Positions 1 to 7,246 of a stretch of DNA of 35,725 nucleotides are shown piece by piece. Each line of letters begins with the position of its first letter. Positions within the stretch are counted from its first letter, which is position 1. Both the position numbers and the translations under genes were made by a program. The stretch is from contig SFDP01000025.1 in assembly GCA_004558185.1 (NCBI GenBank), positions 1 to 35,725 on the forward strand. The letters run 5' to 3'. The notes beneath the pieces are model-generated. The model searched no databases. It saw only the letters and a list, made by a program, of their open reading frames with translations, and was not told where the DNA came from. The DNA is from Lachnospiraceae bacterium. GTDB lineage: Bacteria > Bacillota > Clostridia > Lachnospirales > Lachnospiraceae.

Positions 1-157
1 CATTCAAACAGAATTGTAAATTTATATGGCGAAGTAACCACATGAGCAAAAGGAAAGCTGCCAAGCAGCGATTTTGCGAATGGGGTTCTGAATAGTTACA
101 ATTAAATAAAATAGTTTCAGGTAAAACAACAATTTGCCGAGTTTGAGTAACGGATAA

Positions 158-196
158 AATCCCGGAAATGCTGATAAAATGGGCATTTTCGGGATT
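158..196. repeat. Imperfect 14-bp inverted repeat (hairpin)
   Basis: Arms 158-171 (AATCCCGGAAATGC) and 183-196 (GCATTTTCGGGATT) pair with one G-T wobble around an 11-base loop. No clear T-run follows on + (a short GCTTTAT only); on minus the arm is followed by TTATCC. It could be a terminator for a gene entering from the left edge or for the minus-strand relic at 226-420. A frame open from base 1 ends with TGA at 43-45 (14 codons) and may be the tail of that upstream gene, but 14 codons are too few to call. Confidence 0.5.
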
Positions 197-225
197 GCTT
201 TATGCTGCTTGGCTTTAAAATGGCT

Positions 226-420
226 CTAATTGTTTTCGGGAATGTCATTCTCCAAGTAACAACGGAACGCTTTTACGATATAATCAGAAGCCCCTTTTCC
301 ATATTTTCAATCAGTTATGCTTTTTATATAATCGTTTGAATATGCGATGATAAGCATATCCCTGTAGGATTTACTACAAGCTATGGATACGTTAGTGCTG
401 TTTTCCTGTATAAACTGCCA
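226..420 (-). pseudogene. Relic of an unidentified small gene, internal stop
   Basis: On the minus strand one frame reads about 64 codons with a protein-like composition (…SIACSKSYRDMLIIAYS… then …GASDYIVKAFRCYLEND…), interrupted by TGA at 307-309 and ended by TAG at 226-228. The two halves stay in the same frame, so a point nonsense change is the simplest reading. The pattern of a short basic segment followed by an amphipathic helix vaguely recalls small ribbon-helix-helix proteins of mobile elements, but I cannot assign a family. No start codon with a ribosome site is seen. The rest of 1-480 shows nothing else I can support. Confidence 0.3.
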
Positions 421-487
421 TATTGTAAGCGAAGAGAATGACCGTTCTCTTTCAGGTTATCTTCCACAGGCAAAAGTATAATGCAAA

Positions 488-524
488 ACATGACATACAG
501 TTGTCGTGTTTTACATAGTATAAT
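488..524 (+). promoter_or_regulatory. Operator dyad and -10 of the first WYL regulator
   Basis: ACATGACA (488-495) and TGTCGTGT (502-509) form a 22-bp dyad with 8-base arms, one mismatch and a 6-base centre. A perfect -10 TATAAT lies at 519-524. No -35 with normal spacing is visible; the dyad occupies the -35 zone, as expected for a site where a regulator controls polymerase access. Autoregulation by the adjacent WYL protein is inference. Confidence 0.5.
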
Positions 525-546
525 GGTAACTGTAAAAGGAGCGGAC

Positions 547-1461
547 ATGAAAATAGACAGGCATATTGGAATTTTATCGGTGCTGTTACAAAAAGATACG
601 GTTACTGCACCTTACCTTGCAGAACAGTTTGAAGTTTCAAGACGAACCATAAACAGGGATATTGAGGATTTATGTAAGGCAGGGATACCTATTGTGACAA
701 AGCAGGGAGTAAATGGCGGTATCTCAATTATGGAGGATTATAAATTAGATAAAACCCTGTTCACACAAAGAGAAATGCAGGATATCCTTGCAGGGCTTCG
801 CAGTCTTGATAGCGTAAATGGAACAAACCGCTATGGAAAGCTGATGGAAAAGCTGTCAGCGGGTTCATCTGATTTCATGGTTGGAAACCAGTCGGTACTG
901 ATCGACTTATCCTCGTGGTATAAAGAGGCACTTGCGCCTAAAATTGAATTGATACGCTCATCGATCGATAAATGTAGAGAGTTGGAGTTTGCGTATTATG
1001 CTCCCAAGGGAGAATCGGTTCGCCGGATAGAGCCCTATTATCTGATATTTCAGTGGGCAAGCTGGTATGTGTGGGGCTGGTGTAAAAAGCGAGAAGATTT
1101 TAGAATGTTCAAACTAAACCGTATGGAGCATCTGCAAATATCAGAGAAAGCGTTTGAAAGAAGGCAAGTGCCGATGCCGGACTTAAGCAATGAAAAGATA
1201 TTTCCGGGTGGAATAAAGGTGAAGGTTCTGTTCGAACCGGAATGTAAATGGCGAGTGGTAGAGGAATTTGGAAGCGAGAGCTTTATAGAGCAGGAAGATG
1301 GAAAACTTTTATTTCAGGCAGATTATACGGATAAAGAAAATCTGGTCACTTGGCTGATGTCTTTTAGAGATAAGGTAGAATTGATTGAACCAGAGGAAAT
1401 ACGAGACGAAATCAGGATTAGCATTGAACGCATGAAAAAGAAATATGAGGGTCGTATTTAG
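547..1461 (+). CDS. YafY-type HTH-WYL transcriptional regulator
   Basis: A DNA-binding regulator of 304 residues. The N-terminal ~55 residues are a winged helix (HTH_11 type, '…VSRRTINRDIEDLCKAGIP…'), followed near residues 135-215 by a WYL domain (signature segment around 'SWYVWGWCKKRE') and a C-terminal WCX-like extension. WYL domains bind small ligands or nucleic acid; the ligand here is unknown. I start at 547, because AAAGGAG at 535-541 precedes it at normal spacing; the frame stays open upstream to 481 but has no ribosome site and would run through the dyad and -10. It lies just ahead of a YjbR stump and a GyrI-like gene, a common arrangement for this regulator group, so it probably controls that operon and itself. 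Confidence 0.9.
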   Translation: MKIDRHIGILSVLLQKDTVTAPYLAEQFEVSRRTINRDIEDLCKAGIPIVTKQGVNGGISIMEDYKLDKTLFTQREMQDILAGLRSLDSVNGTNRYGKLMEKLSAGSSDFMVGNQSVLIDLSSWYKEALAPKIELIRSSIDKCRELEFAYYAPKGESVRRIEPYYLIFQWASWYVWGWCKKREDFRMFKLNRMEHLQISEKAFERRQVPMPDLSNEKIFPGGIKVKVLFEPECKWRVVEEFGSESFIEQEDGKLLFQADYTDKENLVTWLMSFRDKVELIEPEEIRDEIRISIERMKKKYEGRI

Positions 1462-1493
1462 ACTATTAAATGGTGAAGAAGGAGGATGGCTAT

Positions 1494-1664
1494 ATGGGGT
1501 ACGGTTGGATTGACGAGTATTTACTTAGTAAAACAGGAGTAACCAAAGACCTGCAGAAGGATTGGAATTCGATTAAGCCGGATGTGACATATGGAGAAAT
1601 ACAAATCCTTCGTTTTCAGAGGAAGAATTTGAGCAGAATATGCAAGAACGTGCAGCAAGATTAA
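1494..1664 (+). pseudogene. Truncated MmcQ/YjbR-family protein
   Basis: The first ~25 residues (WIDEYLLSKTGVTKDLQKDW) match the conserved N-terminus of YjbR/MmcQ proteins, which normally have about 110-120 residues in a CyaY-like fold. Homology then stops and the frame ends after 56 codons. The ribosome site GGAGG at 1481-1485 is intact. Another frame (about 1590-1676) carries a plausible protein tail (…SEEEFEQNMQERAARL…) that ends just before the next gene, suggesting that a deletion joined two genes or frames. Probably non-functional; translation of the stump cannot be excluded. Confidence 0.7.
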
Positions 1665-1682
1665 GGAAGGGGTGAACGAACC

Positions 1683-2315
1683 ATGGCATTTGATTATAAA
1701 AAAGAGTATAAAGAATTTTATATACCGCAGAATAAACCAAGCATAGTGGAAGTGCCGCCTATGAATTATATTGCGGTTAGAGGAAAAGGGAATCCTAATG
1801 CAGAAGACAGTGAGTATAAGCAATCCATTGGTCTGCTCTATGGAATTGCTTTTACGATTAGAATGAGCAAAAGAGGAAATCATCAAATTGATGGATACTT
1901 TGATTATGTTGTTCCACCATTGGAAGGTCTCTGGTGGCAGAATAATGTAAAGGGGATCGATTACAGCCGGAAAGAGGATTTTAATTTTATTTCAATAATC
2001 AGATTGCCGGATTTTGTGGCAAAAGAAGATTTTGATTGGGCAATAGAAGAAGCTGGGAAGAAAAAGAAAGAAGATTTCTCAAAAGTAGAGTTTTTTACTT
2101 ATGACGAGGGCTTATGTGTTCAGTGTATGCATATCGGCTCCTACGATGACGAACCAGCTACAGTTGAAATGATGCATGATTTTATGATTGCTGAGGGTTA
2201 TGACCTGGATATTACGGATAAAAGGTTTCATCATGAGATTTACTTGAGCGATGCCAGACGAGTAGCACCTGAAAGGTTAAAGACGGTAATCAGACATCCA
2301 GTGAAGAAAATTTGA
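1683..2315 (+). CDS. GyrI-like small-molecule-binding domain protein
   Basis: 210 residues, cytoplasmic, with no signal peptide or membrane segment. The pattern 'PPMNYIAVRGKGNPN' near residue 25 and the 'GYFDYVVPPLEGLWW' segment near residue 70 fit the GyrI-like (SOUL/BacM-related) domain family, stand-alone relatives of the effector domains of MerR and AraC regulators. These proteins bind, and some hydrolyse, hydrophobic or cationic small molecules. The start is supported by AAGGAAGGGG about 8 bases upstream. It is the last intact gene of the operon headed by the WYL regulator, so it may sequester or sense the regulator's ligand (inference). Confidence 0.82.
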   Translation: MAFDYKKEYKEFYIPQNKPSIVEVPPMNYIAVRGKGNPNAEDSEYKQSIGLLYGIAFTIRMSKRGNHQIDGYFDYVVPPLEGLWWQNNVKGIDYSRKEDFNFISIIRLPDFVAKEDFDWAIEEAGKKKKEDFSKVEFFTYDEGLCVQCMHIGSYDDEPATVEMMHDFMIAEGYDLDITDKRFHHEIYLSDARRVAPERLKTVIRHPVKKI

Positions 2316-2362
2316 CAAATTAAATTCCCAGGAAATCTTGATAGCTTAAGATGGGGTATGAC

Positions 2363-2410
2363 ATGGATTACATAATACGAGAAATTAAAGAATCGAATAC
2401 TGTTTGCTGA
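2363..2410 (+). pseudogene. N-terminal stump of a GNAT acetyltransferase
   Basis: ATG at 2363 behind GGGG (2352-2355) encodes 15 residues, MDYIIREIKESNTVC, then TGA. The first 11 match the typical opening of clostridial GNAT-family acetyltransferases (MDYIIREIKES…). No further homology follows. With the YjbR stump at 1494 this marks the region as undergoing gene loss. The match is short, so the call is tentative. Confidence 0.4.
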
Positions 2411-2458
2411 ATATATTTATTTAGTGTCTGCTGATTGATGCTGGAACACTTGATTTTA

Positions 2459-2487
2459 CTGATTTTTCCCCTGATATGTGATACAAT
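2459..2487 (+). promoter_or_regulatory. Weak candidate promoter for the 2595 gene
   Basis: CTGATT (2459-2464), a 17-base spacer and TACAAT (2482-2487). The -10 is good and the -35 poor. It lies about 100 bases before the start at 2595, inside an AT-rich gap with no other gene. Confidence 0.35.
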
Positions 2488-2594
2488 ATTTGCAAGGATT
2501 TCAACAAAACAGATGTGTTTTTATTACAATCATGATTATGCGTGTGATGACAGTCCGGGAATAAAAAAGTTAAAGGATAGAGTAGAATATTAAG

Positions 2595-3932
2595 ATGAAG
2601 ATACAGGTGAAAAGATTGCTGGAAACAGGAATTCTATTAGGAGTTTGTGTGTGTTTTCTGATTTATTGGAGTAACGACCAAAGAGCAATAGAAAGGATCA
2701 TTCAAGAGATTGTGGAGTTTGACTTCTCTCCAAGAGAATACCCTATAGACTATAACAAGTACACAGAAGAAGCAGACAGGGTTTATAGAGAGGCATTCTA
2801 TAAATGTATTACTCGTCAGATTCCACAGGAATATTATAGTGAAATTTTTGGCAGGGCTTACTATTATCATCCTACACTTCGATTTAAAGGATCAGATAAA
2901 GCATACTTAGACTTCTTGAAAGAATTGACTTATTATTATTTTGATTTTACAGGAGACGGTCTGCCGGAATTAATAATTGACTATAACTATGAAATTGCGG
3001 AAGGGATCGATGTACTTCAATATATTCCGGATGAAAAACGGGTGGAAATTTATGTGGGTATGTATGGAGAAGGATTTCGTCTGGGAGGAGGGCAGGGATA
3101 CCTATATGATGATATCCTTGAGGACTATAAGTATGTTTCTTTTGGTGAGGATAAGAAATATGATGAGTATGTCACCTTAAGTCACGAACGTAGGGATAAC
3201 GCTTTTTTATTAAGTGGCTATACCAATACGCTGGACTATTTTAAAGTGGAACTCAGTATGGAAGAAGGAAATCATCTGCTGGAAAGCTGGGGCTGGTTTG
3301 CAGCCAGAGAAGAGACACAAACACCCTTGACTTTTGAGCAGGTATTTGGAGATACTTCGCTTTATTTACCTGAGCAAAAGAAGGATGATGGGAGTGCGTT
3401 GAAAATATATGAAGCTTTTTTATCAGGGGAAAAAGGTGGGGAAGGAGTTCATATAAATGATATCATAGAAGGTAGGAATGGATCAGAGATTCATTATCTT
3501 GTTTGGGATGTAAGTGGTGATGGGATACCTGAATTGCTTATCAATATAGATAATGAATTTTTCTATATATATAAATATGAGGAAGAAACTCTTTTCCTGT
3601 GGAATGTTTGGGATAATAGTCGGTTTAATGAGGATTATTATATTTTGGAGAATGGTAATATTCTTACCGTACTGGTGGACAGAAGAAGGGAGCTATATAT
3701 GCTATATCGGCCAAATTCTATAGGAGAACTGTGGATGCTTCTGAGTTTTGAACGAGAGAAGAATAAGGAGAAAGACTTCCAAAGCACTTTTGATGAGGTG
3801 GATGATTATGAGTTTAAATCGAAGGAATGTACTATGGAGGAATGGATAGAAAGAACCAGAGATTATCTGTATACTGATGCGGATGGGGTGGAGAAGGTAC
3901 GCGGAGCAGCAGAGTGGAAGGAAGTACCTTGA
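2595..3932 (+). CDS. Membrane-anchored protein with two Asp-rich repeats
   Basis: 445 residues; not recognised as a characterised family. Residues 8-26 form one hydrophobic helix after a basic N-terminus (signal anchor or uncleaved signal peptide), so the rest is probably extracytoplasmic. Two copies of an Asp/Gly motif, FDFTGDGLPELIIDY near residue 117 and WDVSGDGIPELLINIDN near residue 303, resemble the FG-GAP/VCBS or dockerin-like calcium loops often found in secreted clostridial proteins; each starts a block of similar layout, suggesting an internal duplication. Composition is acidic and aromatic-rich. The ribosome site is weak (AAAGGA about 17 bases upstream), so the start is less certain. 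It stands alone, with no operon partner. Confidence 0.6.
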   Translation: MKIQVKRLLETGILLGVCVCFLIYWSNDQRAIERIIQEIVEFDFSPREYPIDYNKYTEEADRVYREAFYKCITRQIPQEYYSEIFGRAYYYHPTLRFKGSDKAYLDFLKELTYYYFDFTGDGLPELIIDYNYEIAEGIDVLQYIPDEKRVEIYVGMYGEGFRLGGGQGYLYDDILEDYKYVSFGEDKKYDEYVTLSHERRDNAFLLSGYTNTLDYFKVELSMEEGNHLLESWGWFAAREETQTPLTFEQVFGDTSLYLPEQKKDDGSALKIYEAFLSGEKGGEGVHINDIIEGRNGSEIHYLVWDVSGDGIPELLINIDNEFFYIYKYEEETLFLWNVWDNSRFNEDYYILENGNILTVLVDRRRELYMLYRPNSIGELWMLLSFEREKNKEKDFQSTFDEVDDYEFKSKECTMEEWIERTRDYLYTDADGVEKVRGAAEWKEVP

Positions 3933-4022
3933 GATTCAAAAGCGAAAGCTGTTAGTATGCTTTATGATGTGTAGTTGCTGAAATATGCGGGAGAGAACGG
4001 AATTGCAACATAAGGGGTATTT

Positions 4023-4193
4023 ATGTTTTTTGCCTCTTATAGCTTTGCTGGATCGCTTTCTGTTTTGTTTCGGGTTATGATAAGATACTCAAAGCTGCTT
4101 GATCCGGATATGGAAGCATTTGATTTGCTCATTAATACTTTCTTAGAGGCAAAGCAGGTTGCTTCTGCACTTCCCAACAGGAGTGAAAAGTAA
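4023..4193 (+). CDS. Small hypothetical ORF, 56 residues
   Basis: ATG at 4023 follows AAGGGG by 5 bases, and the frame runs to TAA at 4191. The product has a hydrophobic first half and a C-terminal amphipathic stretch (DPDMEAFDLLINTFLEAKQ). No family recognised. It could be the 3' end of a larger lost gene rather than a complete one, since the start of the product lacks a recognisable domain. The remaining part of the 3933-4361 gap shows only the terminator at 4301-4351. Confidence 0.3.
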   Translation: MFFASYSFAGSLSVLFRVMIRYSKLLDPDMEAFDLLINTFLEAKQVASALPNRSEK

Positions 4194-4300
4194 GGGGAGA
4201 TAATCATTCTGTTATGCTAATTAATAAGATTTCCATTATAGTCTATTTCATAGAAATTACCTTCAAAATCATATAAGCATATTGAATTTTCATGCAGTTC

Positions 4301-4351
4301 AAAAGCCCATCAGACAGCTCTGGCAACAGGACTGTGCATGAAGGGCTTTTT
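4301..4351 (-). terminator. Hairpin terminator of the AEC transporter gene
   Basis: AAAAGCCC (4301-4308) pairs with GGGCTTTT (4343-4350); further pairing (TCA/TGA, CAG/CTG) extends the stem toward a central loop. The outer arms supply T-runs on both strands, so it may stop transcription in either direction. It begins about 10 bases past the stop of the minus-strand gene at 4362. Confidence 0.6.
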
Positions 4352-4361
4352 CAGGGATAGC

Positions 4362-5291
4362 TTATGTCAACAGCACTGCTACAATGGCATAAACAACCAG
4401 AGTAACAATCATGTACAGCGAATTCACTGTGGCAATAAATTTATTTGGCTCCTCCGTCGCTATGTAGGATTGTATGCTAAGGCTTGGCGGGGCAGACATA
4501 TAGATGAATGCGGCTCCAAGCATAAAGGTATTATGTGGATACAGGCGGCTGATAAAAAGAAAAATCGGAATAAAAAGTATTCCCTGTGTCACCACACGAA
4601 CAAGAATTGCTTTGGCGGCCACTACAATTCTTTTGGCATCAAATTCAAAATTATACCCGACAATTAAAAGAATCAGCGGATTCAGCATAGCCGTAATAAT
4701 ATCCTTGATGGAGGTATAGATGACACCTGCATTAGAGGCTGTAAGCAGCTTTATTACTCCTGTCAGCCCACAAAAAATTCCCAAAACCGCAGCGATAAAT
4801 ACCGGATTGTGAAGGGCGCAATCTACCATAGTGGAAACATCGATTTTCCTTCCTGATTCCACAGCCTGCAGGGCACTGATAAAAACACTGAAACAAAAAA
4901 GCATGGTTGCAATATCAAAAATGGCTATATTTGACAGCTTTTCCTCTCCAAACAGACTGATATAAAGAGGAAATGCAATCATACCCCCTTCGTAAACAGA
5001 AGTGACAAAAGGCAAATAACGTCTATAGGGCTCTGGCAAAATTGGGCCGGCCAAAAATCCAACGCCAAAAGCAAGCAATAATAAGGCCAAAATAATCAGA
5101 AACAGCAATACCATGTTTATGTCATACTCGGCTATAGCCAAAGCATTGAAAATAGCTATAGGCAAAACAATAGAAGTAACCAGCTTCTTTAGTTCATTTG
5201 TGCCGGTTTCAGATAACAAATCAGTTTTTCGGCAAAATACTCCTATGGCTAACATGACTAAGATTTTCAAAAGACTGCCTAACGCTTCCAC
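4362..5291 (-). CDS. AEC (auxin efflux carrier) family transporter
   Basis: 309 residues of almost continuous hydrophobic helices, about ten, in the arrangement of the AEC/BASS fold. The loop 'LVTSIVLPIAIFNAL' near residue 37 is the usual conserved unwound segment, and a second half-repeat near residue 200 (LNPLILLIVGYNF) matches family layout. Bacterial members export or import organic acids and amino acids such as malate; the substrate is not predictable here. The start is GTG at 5291 with AGGTGAGGGG about 12 bases upstream. It lies 86 bases downstream of an XRE regulator on the same strand, so co-transcription and regulation by that protein are likely. Confidence 0.85.
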   Translation of the reverse strand: MEALGSLLKILVMLAIGVFCRKTDLLSETGTNELKKLVTSIVLPIAIFNALAIAEYDINMVLLFLIILALLLLAFGVGFLAGPILPEPYRRYLPFVTSVYEGGMIAFPLYISLFGEEKLSNIAIFDIATMLFCFSVFISALQAVESGRKIDVSTMVDCALHNPVFIAAVLGIFCGLTGVIKLLTASNAGVIYTSIKDIITAMLNPLILLIVGYNFEFDAKRIVVAAKAILVRVVTQGILFIPIFLFISRLYPHNTFMLGAAFIYMSAPPSLSIQSYIATEEPNKFIATVNSLYMIVTLVVYAIVAVLLT

Positions 5292-5377
5292 CTTTAATTT
5301 CCCCTCACCTTGTCCTATTTACGTTATTAATCCTGCACTTGGCAGAAACACCACACTTTCAACACTCATCCAAACAA

Positions 5378-5701
5378 TTATTTCTTTGTATATGCCAATA
5401 ATCGATCCAGCAAATCCTTATCATTTCTTGCAGATTGTATTAGGAAAAATAAATCCGGTTCAGTATTAGAGGAAATGGTTAAAACGGTGCCCTCTTTGTT
5501 ATCGGTACGACCATATAGATATTCGATCGAGGTGTTGAAGGTCAGTGCAATAAAAGCGACCATCTGATAGGAGGGCTCTCGTTCACCGCTTTCATATCTT
5601 CCATACCCCACTGCAGACATATTCAATCTGCGGGCCGCCTCTGCCTTGTTGATTCCCAAAGACTTTCGTAAAGAAATTAACCGTTCAGGAATAAAATTCA
5701 T
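5378..5701 (-). CDS. XRE-family HTH transcriptional regulator
   Basis: 107 residues. Residues 5-62 are a Cro/CI helix-turn-helix (LRKSLGINKAEAARRLNMS…YGRYESGEREPS) followed by the usual 'ALTFNTSIEYLYGRTD' end. The C-terminal ~40 residues are an uncharacterised small extension. The start has a good site (GAGGAGC, 5 bases). It heads an XRE-AEC operon and is divergent from the YgjP-type peptidase gene; a 10-bp perfect palindrome, AATGGCCATT (5728-5737), lies in the shared promoter region and is its best candidate operator (inference). Confidence 0.88.
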   Translation of the reverse strand: MNFIPERLISLRKSLGINKAEAARRLNMSAVGYGRYESGEREPSYQMVAFIALTFNTSIEYLYGRTDNKEGTVLTISSNTEPDLFFLIQSARNDKDLLDRLLAYTKK

Positions 5702-5715
5702 TTTGCTCCTCTATA

Positions 5716-5744
5716 TTGACAATAACCAATGGCCATTATATGAT
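5716..5744 (+). promoter_or_regulatory. Near-consensus promoter with central palindrome
   Basis: TTGACA (5716-5721), a 17-base spacer and TATGAT (5739-5744), reading toward the YgjP-type gene. The spacer contains the palindrome AATGGCCATT (5728-5737), placing a dimeric repressor, probably the divergent XRE protein, between -35 and -10. This leaves a leader of about 160 bases before the start at 5912. Confidence 0.7.
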
Positions 5745-5911
5745 ATACTGACCAACGGCTATACTATATAACATACAGAGTGGATAATCAAGGGACGAGT
5801 GTATTTTTCATAAGCAAATTGTGTGGTAATGAATGCTGGTCAGGAAGGCAGGCTTTAAGATATAATGGAATCGTGACAGATAATGCTGATATAACGGAAA
5901 AGGTGTCGATC

Positions 5912-6643
5912 ATGACTAAGAAAGCAAACAGTGAGGTGAGAACAATTTATACACCTCAAGGCGCTCTGACCTATGAGCTTTTTCGCAAGGCAGTTAAGAA
6001 TGTAAATCTCCGTATTGACAGGGAAGGAAGGGTAAAGGTATCAGCCAATCCCCGGGTTCCCATGAGCTTTATTGACGGCTTTGTTCGGGAGAAAGAGAGA
6101 TTTATCCGTGAGGGAATAGAGAATGTACGGAAGCGAGAAGCAGAAAGAGGAGGCGGAGAGTCAGGCTGGGAGAGTGGAAGGCAGATGTTGGTGCTGGGAA
6201 GTCCCTTTATCCTGACTGTTCAGGAAGGAAAAAAAGAGGGTATAGTTCTGAAGGCACCCTATCTTTATCTTCAGGTAAAGCCGGGAGCGGAAGAGGGCAG
6301 AAGAGAAGCCATCTGGAAAGCATGGCAGAAGAAGCTGGCCGGCAAGATACTGGAAGAAAGGCTGAGACGAATGGAGAGAATGGTGGCCTCCTATGGTATT
6401 GTTTGCCGGGAAATGAGTATCCGGCGAATGACATCCCGCTGGGGCTCCTGTCAGCCTGCCAAAGGCAAAATCACCTTGAATACCAGACTGGTGGAAGCGC
6501 CTGTGGAGGCTATTGATTATGTGGTGCTCCATGAACTGGCACACATGAAATATCCTCATCATCAACAGTCCTTCTATGACTTTATTGCCCGTTTTATGCC
6601 GGATTGGAAGGAAAGGAAGGAATTGCTGAAGGGGATAATCTAG
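5912..6643 (+). CDS. YgjP/SprT-like zinc metallopeptidase (DUF45, M48-like)
   Basis: 243 residues. The C-terminal half holds the zinc site HELAH at residues 207-211, with a further His at 217 in the 'HHQQSFYDF' context, and the preceding strand 'MTSRWGSCQPAKGKITLNTRL' typical of YgjP-like proteins. The N-terminal half is a beta-rich domain (LRIDREGRVKVSANPRVP). No signal peptide, so cytoplasmic; the substrate is unknown, and relatives are often found next to restriction enzymes or nucleases, which are absent here. I choose ATG 5912 (AAAAGGTG 7 bases upstream); the frame opens earlier with GTG at 5780, but that section has low-complexity codons and no ribosome site. Confidence 0.87.
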   Translation: MTKKANSEVRTIYTPQGALTYELFRKAVKNVNLRIDREGRVKVSANPRVPMSFIDGFVREKERFIREGIENVRKREAERGGGESGWESGRQMLVLGSPFILTVQEGKKEGIVLKAPYLYLQVKPGAEEGRREAIWKAWQKKLAGKILEERLRRMERMVASYGIVCREMSIRRMTSRWGSCQPAKGKITLNTRLVEAPVEAIDYVVLHELAHMKYPHHQQSFYDFIARFMPDWKERKELLKGII

Positions 6644-6704
6644 TGCACCAGCCCTAAAAGTAAACCCTAAATAGGGGGAATATTAGCAAGAAAGGAAATG
6701 AAAA

Positions 6705-7109
6705 ATGAACAAGAAAGAAGAAGCAATCGAATTACATAACAAGAAATATAATTGTGCCCAGGCCGTAGCCTGTGCCTTTGCCAAGGAGACCGGAATAGAG
6801 GAAAGGATTTTGTTCCAGGCCAATGAAGGCTTTGGCTTGGGAATGGGCTGTACACAGGGCGTTTGCGGAGCCCTTGCAGGAGCGGTAATGTTAGCCGGGT
6901 TTAAAAACAGTGACGGAAATATGGATAATCCGGCCTCAAAGGCTTCCACCTATCAATTATCCAGGCAGATGCTGGAAGCCTTTAAAGGAAAAACCGGAAG
7001 CACCATTTGTAAGGAGCTTAAAGGGATAGAGACCGGACAAGTCTTATGCTCCTGCTCTGACTGTGTCCGGGCGGGAGTTGAGGTGGTAGAGGAGATACTG
7101 GGACTGTAG
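6705..7109 (+). CDS. C_GCAxxG_C_C family Cys-rich protein
   Basis: 134 residues, cytoplasmic. The defining motif is present: YNCAQAV (C17), C23, then GMGCTQGVCGALAGA (C49, C54), and near the C-terminus C115, C117 and C120 in 'LCSCSDC'. This family (PF09719) is common in anaerobes and suspected of binding metal or redox cofactors, sometimes near arsenate or selenium redox genes; no function is established. The start has AAAGGAAATG at good spacing. It stands between the YgjP-type peptidase and the second WYL regulator, about 60 and 137 bases from them, with no clear operon partner. Confidence 0.88.
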   Translation: MNKKEEAIELHNKKYNCAQAVACAFAKETGIEERILFQANEGFGLGMGCTQGVCGALAGAVMLAGFKNSDGNMDNPASKASTYQLSRQMLEAFKGKTGSTICKELKGIETGQVLCSCSDCVRAGVEVVEEILGL

Positions 7110-7207
7110 AAAAACTCGCAGGACAAGATTTTTATAGATATGCCGGTTAAGAAGTACTGCAAGCAAGGCTTACAATAGGCATGGGGAATCACTTTCTTAG
7201 TTGAGCA

Positions 7208-7232
7208 ATAGAACAGGCAAGGCCTGTTCTAT
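7208..7232. repeat. Perfect 11-bp inverted repeat before the WYL start
   Basis: ATAGAACAGGC (7208-7218) and GCCTGTTCTAT (7222-7232) pair perfectly around AAG. It ends 5 bases before the GGGG that serves as ribosome site (7237-7240) for ATG 7247. As DNA it is a good dimer operator; as RNA it would be a stable stem right next to the ribosome site. There is no T-run, so a terminator is unlikely. Confidence 0.65.
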
Positions 7233-7246
7233 GCATGGGGATTATT

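Noticed and set aside
1..45. C-terminal end of a gene entering from the left edge
   Set aside because: Only 14 codons are visible and other frames close quickly as well by chance; not enough to call a gene.
5780..5911. N-terminal extension of the YgjP-type protein from GTG 5780
   Set aside because: No ribosome site, no family homology, and ATG 5912 has a good site at the normal domain start.
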